Made by a program: the position numbers and the translations under genes. DNA of 64,000 nt from Pseudomonas viridiflava (lineage in GTDB: Bacteria > Pseudomonadota > Gammaproteobacteria > Pseudomonadales > Pseudomonadaceae): the NCBI RefSeq assembly GCF_900589395.1, contig NZ_UUIS01000029.1:1-64000 (forward strand). The letters run 5' to 3'. The notes beneath the pieces are model-generated. The model had not been told where the DNA came from and did no database searches. It worked only from the letters and a program-made list of their open reading frames with translations. Position 1 is the first letter of the stretch. Every line of letters starts with the position of its first letter. Shown piece by piece: positions 24,854-33,180 of this stretch.

Positions 24854-25422
24854 AACAGATCCTTATCGGCCTCACTGGCCACGCACGCACCGGAAAAACA
24901 ACCGCAGCCAACCACCTGGCCAGCGAACATGGGTTTGAAACCTATGCATTCGCCACCCCGCTCAAAGAAGGCGTGGCCGCCATTTTCGGACTGAACGTCG
25001 AGGACCTGGACGGCGATGCGAAAGAGGAGTTGATCCCTTGGCTGGGTCGCTCTCCACGCCAACTGATGCAGTTGCTGGGCACGGAGTTCGGCCGCGACAT
25101 GATCAGTGCAAACCTGTGGGTCGATCTCGCAGAACAGAATCTGGATGCGCTGGCCGAACTGGTGCCCCATGCAACCGGCTTTGTAATCAGCGACGTGCGG
25201 TTCGAGAACGAAGCGGACTACATCCGCAAGCGCGGTGGGCTGGTAGTCCACATCACGCGCAGCGACGCTCCTGACGTGAGCCCTCATCTCAGCGAGCTGG
25301 GTGTCGCCGCTCAGCCCCAGGACCTGGTGATCAATAACGACGCAGAACTAAAGGACCTATTCGGTCAGCTCGACCGAATTGTCATCGCTCAGCTCGCCGC
25401 TGCTCACCTTAAAGTCGCCTGA
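24850..25422 (+). CDS. Deoxynucleoside monophosphate kinase-like protein
   Basis: A 190-residue P-loop kinase. Walker A is GHARTGKTT (residues 10-18). Further family features are the FATPLKEGVAAIFG segment, GRSPRQLMQLLGTEFGRDMISANLWVD (lid/substrate region) and VISDVRFENEADYI. This resembles phage T4 gp1-type dNMP kinases, which phosphorylate dNMPs to raise the nucleotide supply for phage DNA synthesis. Coupled to the preceding small gene by ATGA. Confidence 0.85.
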   Translation: MKQILIGLTGHARTGKTTAANHLASEHGFETYAFATPLKEGVAAIFGLNVEDLDGDAKEELIPWLGRSPRQLMQLLGTEFGRDMISANLWVDLAEQNLDALAELVPHATGFVISDVRFENEADYIRKRGGLVVHITRSDAPDVSPHLSELGVAAQPQDLVINNDAELKDLFGQLDRIVIAQLAAAHLKVA

Positions 25423-25429
25423 GGCCCAT

Positions 25430-25810
25430 ATGAACCAGACCGCAATCACCCAGGCCGTGGGCGCCCCTAAGCTCGTCCCTATGTTCCTCAATCACCCAAC
25501 GATCATCAGCCGCGAAACGCCCATCGGCGCGAGCAGTGAAGCATTGCGCATGCTTGAGACGTTGCCGGCGGTTACCACTGAACTGGCCGAAGTATTCAGG
25601 CTGGTCGACGCAGCAGTGCAGCCGGGCCAGGTGGCCTATGTCACCCCTACCGAAAGTCCAGAAACGCCCTACGGTGCTGTCGTCGCGGATGCGAACGGCT
25701 GCTTAGTCGCTACCGCCGTGGGCAAATCGAAGCAGGACCTGGCCGAACTGATCCGCCTGCAACTCCAAGCTCTGCCCCTCCCGGTGGGGTCCGGGGAGAG
25801 CCGAGCGTGA
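25430..25810 (+). CDS. Phage early protein of unknown function
   Basis: A 126-residue protein in the pL operon, 7 nt after the kinase gene and overlapping the next gene by 4 nt. The N-terminus (QTAITQAVGAPKLVPMFLNHPTIISRETPIGASSEALRMLETLPAVTTELAEVFRL) is helical. The C-terminal half (YGAVVADANGCLVATAVGKSKQDLAELIRLQLQAL) looks like a small alpha/beta unit. No motif or family is recognised. Tight packing supports it as a real gene. Confidence 0.6.
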   Translation: MNQTAITQAVGAPKLVPMFLNHPTIISRETPIGASSEALRMLETLPAVTTELAEVFRLVDAAVQPGQVAYVTPTESPETPYGAVVADANGCLVATAVGKSKQDLAELIRLQLQALPLPVGSGESRA

Positions 25811-26046
25811 GCCAAACGCTTGACATTTTGCGTTCCGAGTTTGCCACTCCCTGCCCGCCACTGAGCGCGGTCAGGGAGCGCTATTTCTCGCACCTCGCAG
25901 ATGACCGTGCATTGCTTCGCAGGATCAATGCTGGGCGCATCAAGCTGAAAGTAAATCGCACTGGCGGAACCAGGCAGGGACACCCCTTCGTTTACCTGAA
26001 TGACCTGGCCACCTACCTCGATAGCATCGGGGCAAAAGTCGCATAG
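25807..26046 (+). CDS. PrtN-like (pyocin activator family) DNA-binding protein
   Basis: A 79-residue protein of the pyocin activator family: FATPCPPLSAVRERYFSHLADDRALLRRINAGRIKLKVNRTGGTRQGHPFVYLNDLATYLDSIGA. The helix-turn-helix and C-terminal wing fit the short phage form. GTG start at 25807 overlaps the upstream stop (GTGA). Pyocin PrtN activates bacteriocin genes; phage copies may act as early regulators or, like excisionase-type proteins, as DNA-bending factors. Which role applies here is not known. Confidence 0.8.
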   Translation: MSQTLDILRSEFATPCPPLSAVRERYFSHLADDRALLRRINAGRIKLKVNRTGGTRQGHPFVYLNDLATYLDSIGAKVA

Positions 26047-26096
26047 CTCGACCGCCACCTCTCCACCGTGGCGGTCCACTCTGAGAGACACAGCAC

Positions 26097-26657
26097 ATGA
26101 AAATTGAACACATTACGATCCTGATCGGGCTGCTCTTTGGCTTCATCTTGCTCACCCTTTTTATCCGCCGTGCACTGAACCGCGCTCTGGGCAAAGGCTT
26201 CAGCTTGGGCAAGATCGCCGGATCCGCCGAACAGGACGACCGCTACAACGCACTCAACAACACTCTGGGTAATGCCTCGCTTCAGTTTGAACGTGTGCGG
26301 ACCAGCCTGCGTTACATGATCCGCATCAAGAACGAAACCATCGTCAACCTCACCGAGCAACTGCACACGGCAGATAGCTGCACTCTTTCCAAGAGCGACT
26401 TGCAGGTACTGAATAACATTGCCAGCACCCTCGATATGGCTTGCAGGACCTGGGCACCAATCCATGGCACTGAGCCTCATCAGGCCAGAGCCAAACAGCA
26501 GCTCCAGCAGATCAATGCCATTGCAGAACGGATTCTGGCCGGCCTCGCCAGACGCCCAGCTCCAGCAGTCAAGGGCGCGATGCATAGCTCTCTGTGCAGT
26601 CGCGGCATCGTGGCCGAGGGCGACACCCAGATCGCAGCCGCAGGAGATGCGGCATGA
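26097..26657 (+). CDS. Phage membrane-anchored protein, function unknown
   Basis: A 186-residue protein with one N-terminal membrane segment (ITILIGLLFGFILLTLFI, residues about 6-23). A basic stretch (RRALNRALGKGFSLGK) and a long helical cytoplasmic part with possible coiled coil (LRYMIRIKNETIVNLTEQLHT, QARAKQQLQQINAIAERIL) follow. The C-terminus is Ala/Gly-rich. There is 50 nt between it and the preceding gene, and its stop overlaps the LytTR gene (ATGA). The layout resembles small host-takeover membrane proteins, but no family is recognised. Confidence 0.6.
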   Translation: MKIEHITILIGLLFGFILLTLFIRRALNRALGKGFSLGKIAGSAEQDDRYNALNNTLGNASLQFERVRTSLRYMIRIKNETIVNLTEQLHTADSCTLSKSDLQVLNNIASTLDMACRTWAPIHGTEPHQARAKQQLQQINAIAERILAGLARRPAPAVKGAMHSSLCSRGIVAEGDTQIAAAGDAA

Positions 26658-27052
26658 ACGCACGCGAAGAGCTTCACGCTGATTACATCCAGTCGACGTA
26701 CCGCCGCGAAGTCGTTCACGTCTTGATCGAGGACATCAGCCACTTCAAAGCCGAACAGAAGTATGTGGTCGTCTATCACGACGGCGGCGAGCTGCTGTTG
26801 AAGACCCCTCTGATCGAGGTAGAGCGGATCTATGCAGATCGCGTGATCAGGGCGCATCGCAATGCCCTTGTAATGCGTGAGCGCCTGCAAAGCTTCCGCA
26901 ATCCCAACGAACTGTGCGGCGTACTCGCAGCTGTGTACCTTTTCGGCCCGGCTCTCCCGCCGGTCGACGTTTCCCGCCGCTACACCCCCAACGTGCGCAA
27001 AGCAGTAGAGCAAGCCATCGCCAAGCGGACTCAGACCGGAGAAACAGCATGA
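26654..27052 (+). CDS. LytTR-type DNA-binding protein encoded by the prophage
   Basis: A 132-residue protein. Residues about 20-82 match a LytTR DNA-binding domain: VLIEDISHFKAEQKYVVVYHDGGELLLKTPLIEVERIYADRVIRAHRNALVM, with the typical I-x-AE-x-KYV and FIR-x-HR-like (VIRAHRN) motifs. No receiver domain is present. The C-terminal 45 residues are basic. LytTR proteins bind direct repeats as dimers and often control competence, toxins or cell-surface genes. It overlaps its neighbours by ATGA on both sides, so it is part of the pL operon. Confidence 0.8.
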   Translation: MNAREELHADYIQSTYRREVVHVLIEDISHFKAEQKYVVVYHDGGELLLKTPLIEVERIYADRVIRAHRNALVMRERLQSFRNPNELCGVLAAVYLFGPALPPVDVSRRYTPNVRKAVEQAIAKRTQTGETA

Positions 27053-27279
27053 GCAAGCCCGTCGTCCGCACAACAACCTCTGCCAAGGTCACAGTCACTC
27101 TAGAGCTGAGCAGCCTTGGAAGCTGGGGCCCCGGCTGCAAGATTGAGCAGGTCTACGAGCAGGCCCGCGAAGCTGCAATCGGAAGGCTGAACAAAGTTTT
27201 CAAGGACCACATATCTACGACCTCGATCACGCAGATCAAGGTTGAGGCGATCACCACTGACGTGGAGCAGCGTCGATGA
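27049..27279 (+). CDS. Small phage protein, function unknown
   Basis: A 76-residue protein (MSKPVVRTTTSAKVTVTLELSSLGSWGPGCKIEQVYEQAREAAIGRLNKVF...). A beta-strand opening rich in Thr/Val is followed by a helix. It overlaps the LytTR gene and the Xis-like gene by 4 nt each, so it is translated as part of a coupled chain. No family is recognised with certainty. Proteins of this style are common next to integrase modules in Pseudomonas prophages. Confidence 0.6.
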   Translation: MSKPVVRTTTSAKVTVTLELSSLGSWGPGCKIEQVYEQAREAAIGRLNKVFKDHISTTSITQIKVEAITTDVEQRR

Positions 27280-27584
27280 CCGACATTGAACAAAGCGAGG
27301 ATCTGCTGGCAACCTTGCGCGCCTTGGTAACCGAACTGCGCGCTCCCAAGGTGTCTATCGAAGACGAGCTATGGACCACCGACGACATCGCCCAATACCT
27401 GAAGCTGGCCCAGTACACGGTTGAACGGCGCGTTGTCATGCAGCCTGGCTTTCCGCCCGCGTTTCAACCATGCGCGACCGGCACCAAGGCTGTTAAGCGT
27501 TGGTTTGCCGGCGAGGTGATCAAGTGGGCTAGGCAGAACCGGGCAAAGTTGCCAAGTCCGCGAGCCCCACGCAAAGCCGCATGA
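27276..27584 (+). CDS. Excisionase-like winged-helix protein
   Basis: A 102-residue protein with a MerR/AlpA-type helix-turn-helix: LWTTDDIAQYLKLAQYTVERRVVMQPGFPPAFQPCATGTKAVKRWFAGEVIKWARQ. It is the last gene of the pL operon and converges on the integrase gene with 2 nt between the stops, the usual place of xis. It should direct excision together with integrase and may also regulate. The N-terminal 30 residues are an extra helix not common to minimal Xis proteins. Confidence 0.78.
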   Translation: MTDIEQSEDLLATLRALVTELRAPKVSIEDELWTTDDIAQYLKLAQYTVERRVVMQPGFPPAFQPCATGTKAVKRWFAGEVIKWARQNRAKLPSPRAPRKAA

Positions 27585-27586
27585 CA

Positions 27587-28585
27587 TCAATCAAGCCTTG
27601 CCGCCATCTCGGCGGCAGTGGCGTTGTAATAGACCATCAGCGAACGCGGATCCTTATGGCCAGTGATCCGGGCTAGGTCAAGCACATCCACCTTGCGCGC
27701 AAGCCGCGTAGTTGCCTCATGCCTTGTGTCATGGAAGTGCAAATCCACAATCTTCAACTCGTCCCTGACCTTCCTGAACATTGCATCCGCAGATCCAGAC
27801 TCAAGCCTGAACACAGCACCCTCCCCTGTGCGGTCACGCAACAATACTTCCAGCAGATCACCTGCCCGCTTCGTCAACGGCACGTTACGGCTGTCGCCGT
27901 TCTTTGTCTTGGCCAGGTGCACATACCGATCCTTCAGGCGAACAGACTTTAACGTCAGCCCCAAAATTTCCCCCTGACGCATGCCAGTCTCCAAAGCCAA
28001 CAAGAAGACATAAGCAAGCTCTTGCTGCAGCGTGATCGGTGCAGCGCCTTCAACGTACCCGAAGCGATCTATTAGGGCCCTCTCTTCAGCAACGGTGATT
28101 CGTCGATCACGCGGCCGGCCATTAGAAGGACGCTTCACCTCCCGTACCGGGTTAATGGTGCAACACTTCCACTCACGCCTGGCAATTTCAAACACTGAAG
28201 AAAGCAATGTCATCTCCCGCCGCACCGAGGGGCTCGCAACCTGCTTCAAGCGCAGGTCACGCCAATCAGCGATCTGGTCTGCTGATACGTCATTGATCAG
28301 CAATCCGACGAAACTTAACTCGTTGTCCATCTTGTCTAGGCGCAACTCTTCCCAGCGCTGCCCAGCTTTCGTAGGGGATACGTCTCGCTTGTAGCGCATC
28401 AAAGCATCTGATAGCGTCATTTGATTACTAACTTTCGCCTTGCCGCTACCGCCCAGGATCTCTGCTTCCCGATGCGTAGCCCAAGCAACTGCTGCAGCTT
28501 TTGTAGGAAAGGTTTGGGAATCCCTCACCCCCAGCTTAGCGACCTCAGCTCTCCAGCCACCACTCCGCTTCCTGTAAGACGCCAC
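27587..28585 (-). CDS. int: Tyrosine-family phage integrase
   Basis: A 332-residue integrase. The N-terminal arm-binding domain (YRKRSGGWRAEVAKLGVRDSQTFPTKAAAVAWA) is followed by a core-binding SAM-like domain and a catalytic domain. Catalytic residues are Arg203 (ETGMRQGEI), Lys near 228 (TKNGDSR), His285-x-x-Arg288 (HDTRHEA), His310 (GHKDP) and the nucleophile Tyr319 (VYYNA). GTG 28585 is chosen because AGGGG stands 7 nt upstream; a TTG at 28591 is too close to that site. The gene ends against xis and begins about 155 bp from the attachment core. Confidence 0.93.
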   Translation of the reverse strand: MASYRKRSGGWRAEVAKLGVRDSQTFPTKAAAVAWATHREAEILGGSGKAKVSNQMTLSDALMRYKRDVSPTKAGQRWEELRLDKMDNELSFVGLLINDVSADQIADWRDLRLKQVASPSVRREMTLLSSVFEIARREWKCCTINPVREVKRPSNGRPRDRRITVAEERALIDRFGYVEGAAPITLQQELAYVFLLALETGMRQGEILGLTLKSVRLKDRYVHLAKTKNGDSRNVPLTKRAGDLLEVLLRDRTGEGAVFRLESGSADAMFRKVRDELKIVDLHFHDTRHEATTRLARKVDVLDLARITGHKDPRSLMVYYNATAAEMAARLD

Positions 28586-28740
28586 AGCCAAACCCCTATT
28601 GGCGTAAAAATGGCGTAAAGACTATCACGCCATTGCAACCGGGCGCCTTGAACTGTCGCACTCTTTAAGTCCGAAACCCTTGCAGAACAAGACTTTGCGA
28701 CGAATAGCACCGATCTGAAACTATTAGTCAGAAGTATTAG

Positions 28741-28760
28741 GATTCCCCCTCGGGGCACCA
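28741..28760 (+). other. Right attachment core (attR), tRNA 3' end remnant
   Basis: GATTCCCCCTCGGGGCACCA is the T-arm 3' strand, acceptor strand, discriminator A and CCA of a tRNA gene read on the plus strand. The bases upstream (GTATTAG) do not continue as a tRNA. The acceptor implies a 5' end GCCCCGA, as found in some leucine tRNAs. The intact tRNA should be at the left prophage end, outside the window. Confidence 0.75.
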
Positions 28761-28772
28761 GCACAATGAAGA

Positions 28773-28800
28773 AAGGCCTTGATTATCAAGGCCTTTTTTT
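28773..28800 (+). terminator. Displaced tRNA terminator
   Basis: AAGGCCTTGAT/ATCAAGGCCTT palindromic hairpin followed by T7, 12 nt after the CCA of the tRNA remnant. It was probably the terminator of the tRNA gene before phage insertion. Confidence 0.75.
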
Positions 28801-28884
28801 CGTCTGGCGTAAAGTTTCAGTAGGGCATCGGCCTGCAACCTTGCACCTGAGACCAAGCCGTTATGCTGAGCCCTCCCCACGGCC

Positions 28885-29454
28885 TCAAGGTTTAAAAATC
28901 CCTTCTACGAATTGCAAACCGCTCACCTGATGAGCGTCACAGAGCGCCTTTATCCGGGCCACGGCCAGCATGCTTGTAAAGTCTTCCTCAGCCCTGAACA
29001 TGTCCACACGCGTATCAACGTTTTCCTTTAATACAATTTCGGTATAGCGCGCAGGCCCTTCTGGCAAATAGCTCAAAAGCGGCTCGCTCTTTGACTTGCT
29101 TTCATCGAATGCTTTTGACTTCGAGGTAAAATTCACCACCTTGTAACCATGGCATTCAGCTTCCCCCATATAGACGTCAGCGTCAAAAAACTGAAGACCC
29201 TGCACGTCATGGTCCAGTAACAGTTGATGAAACCTGGGGCTTATGAAGTTAGGCCCATCACTGAACAGAAAGTCATAGCTCAACAGGCGTCCCGCATCAG
29301 GCTTTGAGCCGACCCTGAATTCAATCGACACCTCCTCTTCCAGCGGTATGCCTTTTTTAAAAACGCCAGGATCCTGACCGCTCAACACCGTGCAGCGAAA
29401 CCAATAGCTTTCCGGATAATCATCAGAAATTTTTATTAAAAACAGTTTAGTCAC
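28885..29454 (-). CDS. Orphan immunity-like protein (Imm11/Imm43-type)
   Basis: A 189-residue protein. The segment RLLSYDFLFSDGPNFISPRFHQLLLDHDVQGLQFFDADVYMGE...GYKVVNFT resembles the core of Imm11/Imm43 (DUF1629-type) immunity proteins of polymorphic toxin systems. No signal peptide or membrane segment is seen. The local base composition is AT-richer than in neighbouring chromosomal genes, and the gene lies 85 bp from the prophage terminator, both signs of transfer. No toxin gene is next to it. The family call is moderate. Confidence 0.5.
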   Translation of the reverse strand: MTKLFLIKISDDYPESYWFRCTVLSGQDPGVFKKGIPLEEEVSIEFRVGSKPDAGRLLSYDFLFSDGPNFISPRFHQLLLDHDVQGLQFFDADVYMGEAECHGYKVVNFTSKSKAFDESKSKSEPLLSYLPEGPARYTEIVLKENVDTRVDMFRAEEDFTSMLAVARIKALCDAHQVSGLQFVEGIFKP

Positions 29455-30061
29455 CTGCCACTCCTCGTACCGATGCCGACTTCAATGCTGTGATACCCGA
29501 ACGCTGGCAGGACCTGAAAGCCCAAAATTCCTCCCCTCTCCAACCTCTCATCAAATATAAAATAACTTATTGATTTTACTGAGTTTTAAATTTTCACCCT
29601 GTGGGAGGGGGCTTTGCCCGCGATTGAGCGCAAAGCGCTCACGGAAATCGATGAAACACTGCCAATTTACGACTGCTGCGCAGTCAGTCGCGGTGGTCCG
29701 GCATTCCGGCAGAGCGCGCTCCTACACCGGGTCCATGTTTGATGCGCGACAGCGTGCCGCCTTGGCGCGGTGTCAGTGACACAGGGTTGTTGGGGTCCTA
29801 TAGAATCCAGTGTTTGCTGTGCGGCCTGCTGACGTACGCGTGCGCCATGACCACGATGCAAGGTCTGGAAGCGGCCATCGCCGACCTGGACATGTGCCAC
29901 CACTTTCCACAGCCGGCCTTCGCCTCGATGAAGGTCATGGGCCTGTGGCATTGATCCGCGCAGGACGCTGACCGCCTCACGGGTGTCGAGCATCCTGCAG
30001 ACAATCAAGCCTTAATAACCTCGTTGATTGCATTGCCTTCCAGCGATTCAAAAACCCTTTA
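29455..30061. other. 607-bp gap without a recognised gene
   Basis: The region begins AT-rich (29520-29590), then has a REP-like hairpin element (GTGGGAGGGGGC..., about 29600-29645) and an inverted pair GAGCGC/GCGCTC. The stretch 29740-30005 has short open frames on both strands, none with a ribosome-binding site or a recognisable product; it may be gene debris. Confidence 0.5.
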
Positions 30062-32104
30062 CTACAACGCCAGCGACAAACGTACGCCTTCATAAATGGC
30101 GGCATGAATGTCCCGGCTCGCCACCGCATCGCCAATCCGGAACAACGCAAACTCACCCTCGGCATTCACGACCACCGCCTGCTCGCGCACCTCGATAAAC
30201 GCCTGGTGATCCACTTCACCCCGATTCCTGGAGCGCTCTTTCAACGCAAAATACAACTCATCCAGCGGCAATGTCCCATGTTCCACCACCACATGATCAA
30301 CCCTGTGTTCAACGTGACTGCGCGTCGCCTCGCACCACAATTTCGCCACCCGTTTCACCCCTTCGGCACGCACGCCCACCAATCGCCGCGATAACGTCTG
30401 CTGCACGCCCTGTTCGATAAATACTTTCAGGTAAGCCGGCATGTTCAGCCCGCCCACATCCGGCCCGAGCATGGTTTCGCCGGTCACCAGTTGCACCTTC
30501 ACCCCCGGCACCTGCGCCAGCATTTCAGTGCAGCTCATTGCCTGGTGCCCGCCATGGCCATCGAACACCAGCACGTCACCGGTGGGTTTGAAATCGCCAC
30601 TGAGCACGTCCCAGCTACTGTGGACCAGTTCATTGCCCTCTTCCAGAAATTCACAATCGGGTATTCCGCCGGTGGCGATGATCACCGTGTCAGGCTTGAG
30701 CGCCAGCACGTCGTCGACCTCGGCGTAGCAGTTGTAGCGGATATTCACGCCCAGCCGCTCGCACTCGCTGACGCGCCAGTCGATGATGCCGATCAGTTCG
30801 CGACGCCGAAATGGCATGGCAGCCACGCGCACCTGGCCGCCGGCCTTGTCGGCGGCTTCCAGCACCGTGACACGATGGCCGCGCTCAGCGCACACACGGG
30901 CGGCTTCGAGCCCGGCAGGGCCGGCACCGACAATCACAATGTGCCTGCCCGGGGCAGGACTGGGCGGGGTGATGTGGGGGATCGTGGCTTCGCGGCCGGT
31001 GGCCGGGTTATGGATGCAGTGGGCCTCGCCCGAGATATAGATGCGATCGATGCAGTAGCTGGCACCGACACAGGGACGAATGCGGTCCTCCTGGCCGGCC
31101 GCCACCTTGGCCAGCAGGTACGGGTCGGCCATGTGTGGCCGGGTCAGGCCCACCAGATCGACCAGCCCTTCGCGCAGCGCGTGGCGAGCGGTGGCGACGT
31201 CACTGATGCGGGCGGCGTGCATGACCGGCACCGGGACTGTGCGGCGTACTGCACCGGCCAGTTCCAATTGCGGACCGGCAGGCGTACCCATGCCGGGAAT
31301 GACGCGTGACAGCCCTTCGCTGCTGTCGATCCGCCCCTTGGTGACGCTGATGAAGTCCATGCCATGGTCGGCGAGCGCGCGGGCGATGGTCAGGCCCTGG
31401 GCCTGATCGATACCGCCAGGCAAGTCTTCATCGACGGCCATGCGCACGCCGATGATGAAGTCCGGCCCGACCGCCTTGCGCATGGCGTTCAGCACTTCAA
31501 GCGGAAAGCGCAAGCGACCTTCCAGCGTCCCCCCGTAGCCGTCCTGGCGCTGGTTCGACGGACTCCAGAAAGCGTCGAACAAGTGCCCGTAGGCCTCGAT
31601 CTCGACCCCGTCCAGGCCACCGGCCTTGCAGCGCTCGGCCGCGTCGGCGTACTGGCGCACAATGCGCGTGATGTCGAAGTCCTCCATCTGCTTGGTGAAG
31701 CTACGGTGCGTGTGTTCACGGCCGCGTTGTGGCCACATCAAGGGCAGCCAGTCGTCGGTGAAGTTGCTGGCGCGCCAGCCCAGGTGCGAGAGCTGACACA
31801 TCACCGCACTGCCGTGCTGGTGCACGCCATCGGCCAAGGCGGCCAGCCATGGCACCACTTCGTCCTTGTACAGGTGCAGGTTGCCAAACGCCGGCGGGCT
31901 GTCCGCGGCGATGATCGACGAACCGCCGATCATGGTCAGCGCCACGCCGCCCCTGGCTTTTTCTTCGTGATACAGGCGGTAGCGCTCACGCGGCATGCCG
32001 CCTTCGGAGTACGCCGGTTCGTGGGAAGTGCTCACCACGCGGTTGCGCAGGTGCAAGTGTTTGAGCACAAAGGGCTGCAACAGCGGATCATTGGCGCTGG
32101 CCAT
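30062..32104 (-). CDS. DgcA-like N-methyl amine demethylase flavoprotein
   Basis: A 680-residue enzyme of the dimethylamine/trimethylamine dehydrogenase group. Residues 1-345 form an old-yellow-enzyme-type FMN barrel (DGVEIEAYGHLFDAFWSPSNQRQDGYGG). A Cys cluster follows (CVGASYC...EAHC), with fewer Cys than the classical four, then an ADP/FAD-binding half with IVIVGAGPAGLEAARVCAERG. Closest in style are dimethylglycine and betaine demethylases (DgcA, stachydrine/hydroxyproline-betaine enzymes). The adjacent OpuAC binding protein supports a betaine substrate. AGGA lies 8 nt before the ATG. Confidence 0.8.
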   Translation of the reverse strand: MASANDPLLQPFVLKHLHLRNRVVSTSHEPAYSEGGMPRERYRLYHEEKARGGVALTMIGGSSIIAADSPPAFGNLHLYKDEVVPWLAALADGVHQHGSAVMCQLSHLGWRASNFTDDWLPLMWPQRGREHTHRSFTKQMEDFDITRIVRQYADAAERCKAGGLDGVEIEAYGHLFDAFWSPSNQRQDGYGGTLEGRLRFPLEVLNAMRKAVGPDFIIGVRMAVDEDLPGGIDQAQGLTIARALADHGMDFISVTKGRIDSSEGLSRVIPGMGTPAGPQLELAGAVRRTVPVPVMHAARISDVATARHALREGLVDLVGLTRPHMADPYLLAKVAAGQEDRIRPCVGASYCIDRIYISGEAHCIHNPATGREATIPHITPPSPAPGRHIVIVGAGPAGLEAARVCAERGHRVTVLEAADKAGGQVRVAAMPFRRRELIGIIDWRVSECERLGVNIRYNCYAEVDDVLALKPDTVIIATGGIPDCEFLEEGNELVHSSWDVLSGDFKPTGDVLVFDGHGGHQAMSCTEMLAQVPGVKVQLVTGETMLGPDVGGLNMPAYLKVFIEQGVQQTLSRRLVGVRAEGVKRVAKLWCEATRSHVEHRVDHVVVEHGTLPLDELYFALKERSRNRGEVDHQAFIEVREQAVVVNAEGEFALFRIGDAVASRDIHAAIYEGVRLSLAL

Positions 32105-32146
32105 GGGTAAATCCTCATCGGCGTCAGAAATGACAACGGCGGCACA

Positions 32147-33052
32147 TCAGGGCTGGGTGGGGGTTACGGTCTTCGCCGCATCGAACATCGCCTGGAAGCG
32201 CGGTCTGTTGGCCGCGTAATAGCTGGCCACCACCGCGTCGACGCTGCTTTCCCGGGCTTTCATCATGAGGTCTTCAAGCTCGGCCAGCGGCATCGAGTAA
32301 TGGGCGAAGAAGTACGCCACTTGCGGGTGTTGTCGGCTGAAGCCCTTGCGTGCCACCGCGTGGATCTGTTCGGCGCCGCCGAACAGGCCCTTGGGGTCGT
32401 CGAGGTAGCGCAGCTTCCATTTGGAGAACATCCAGTGCGGGTTCCAGGCGTTGATGACCGACCACTGACTGCGGCGCAGACCGCGATCCATCTCAGTGAG
32501 CATGCCGGTTTCGGATGAGGCCACCAGCTTGTAGCCGGTGAGCGTGTAGTCGTCGATGGCCTTGAGCGACAACTTGTACTGACCGTTGCCGGCTTCGGAG
32601 GTCAGGATACGGCCGCCGAATTTTTCCCGCACATGGGGCTTGCCGAGATCGTCGATGCTAGACACTTCGCTGACCGGCACGCTGTCAGGCACCGCCCAGC
32701 CGATACGCCCCTCATACAGCACGCCAAGGTCTTCAAGCTGGTCCTTGTACTTGTCCCAATAGCCTTTATGGGTGTTCGGCAGCCAGACCATGGGGATCAG
32801 GTCGATGTTGCCGTTGGCCAGGGCCTGGAACTGGATACCGATATCGGCCTGGACCATTTTCACCGGTTGCTTGAGCACGTCCTGCAAGGCGGTTTGCACC
32901 AGCTTGGCGGTAATCTCGGTGTCGGACCAGTTGACCCAGCCGATGCGCACCGGCTCGGTGTCGGCCGCGTGCGCCAACAGGCCGCTGGTGGCCAGGACCA
33001 GGCCTGCGAACCAGACATAAGGTTTTGGTCTAGCGAGGGTGTAGACGCTCAT
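32147..33052 (-). CDS. Periplasmic betaine/quaternary-amine binding protein (OpuAC family)
   Basis: A 301-residue ABC transporter solute-binding protein with a signal peptide (hydrophobic about 12-27, AHA-A cleavage). The OpuAC pattern is clear: VRIGWVNWSDTEITAKLVQTAL, IDLIPMVWLPNTHKGYWDKY, and Trp-rich binding residues (SQWSVINAWNPHWMFSKWKLRYL). It should deliver a glycine-betaine-like compound to a permease encoded elsewhere. It lies 42 nt upstream of the demethylase gene in the same direction, so uptake and catabolism are probably co-transcribed. AAGGA precedes the ATG. Confidence 0.88.
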   Translation of the reverse strand: MSVYTLARPKPYVWFAGLVLATSGLLAHAADTEPVRIGWVNWSDTEITAKLVQTALQDVLKQPVKMVQADIGIQFQALANGNIDLIPMVWLPNTHKGYWDKYKDQLEDLGVLYEGRIGWAVPDSVPVSEVSSIDDLGKPHVREKFGGRILTSEAGNGQYKLSLKAIDDYTLTGYKLVASSETGMLTEMDRGLRRSQWSVINAWNPHWMFSKWKLRYLDDPKGLFGGAEQIHAVARKGFSRQHPQVAYFFAHYSMPLAELEDLMMKARESSVDAVVASYYAANRPRFQAMFDAAKTVTPTQP

Positions 33053-33180
33053 CGGCTTTTTCCTTCAACGTGGGAGGTGGTGGCAGTCGAAGTCAGCACT
33101 TGTTGCTTTTTGCAGATGACAACAAACCCAGGGCCGATGCCGCAACCGATTAAAACTGCCGGTTGAGATAAGGAAATGTT

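Larger units (their letters stand above)
28600..28813 (+). repeat. Three direct repeats TGGCGTAAA around the attachment site
   Basis: TGGCGTAAA occurs at 28600-28608, 28611-28619 and 28805-28813. The last two copies extend to TGGCGTAAAG. Two copies flank the integrase start and one lies beyond the attachment core; they could be integrase arm sites or the outer copy may be chance. Confidence 0.45.

Noticed and set aside
29667-30008. A 113-codon minus-strand frame and overlapping short plus-strand frames
   Set aside because: No ribosome-binding site, no recognisable product and both strands open; treated as noncoding or debris.
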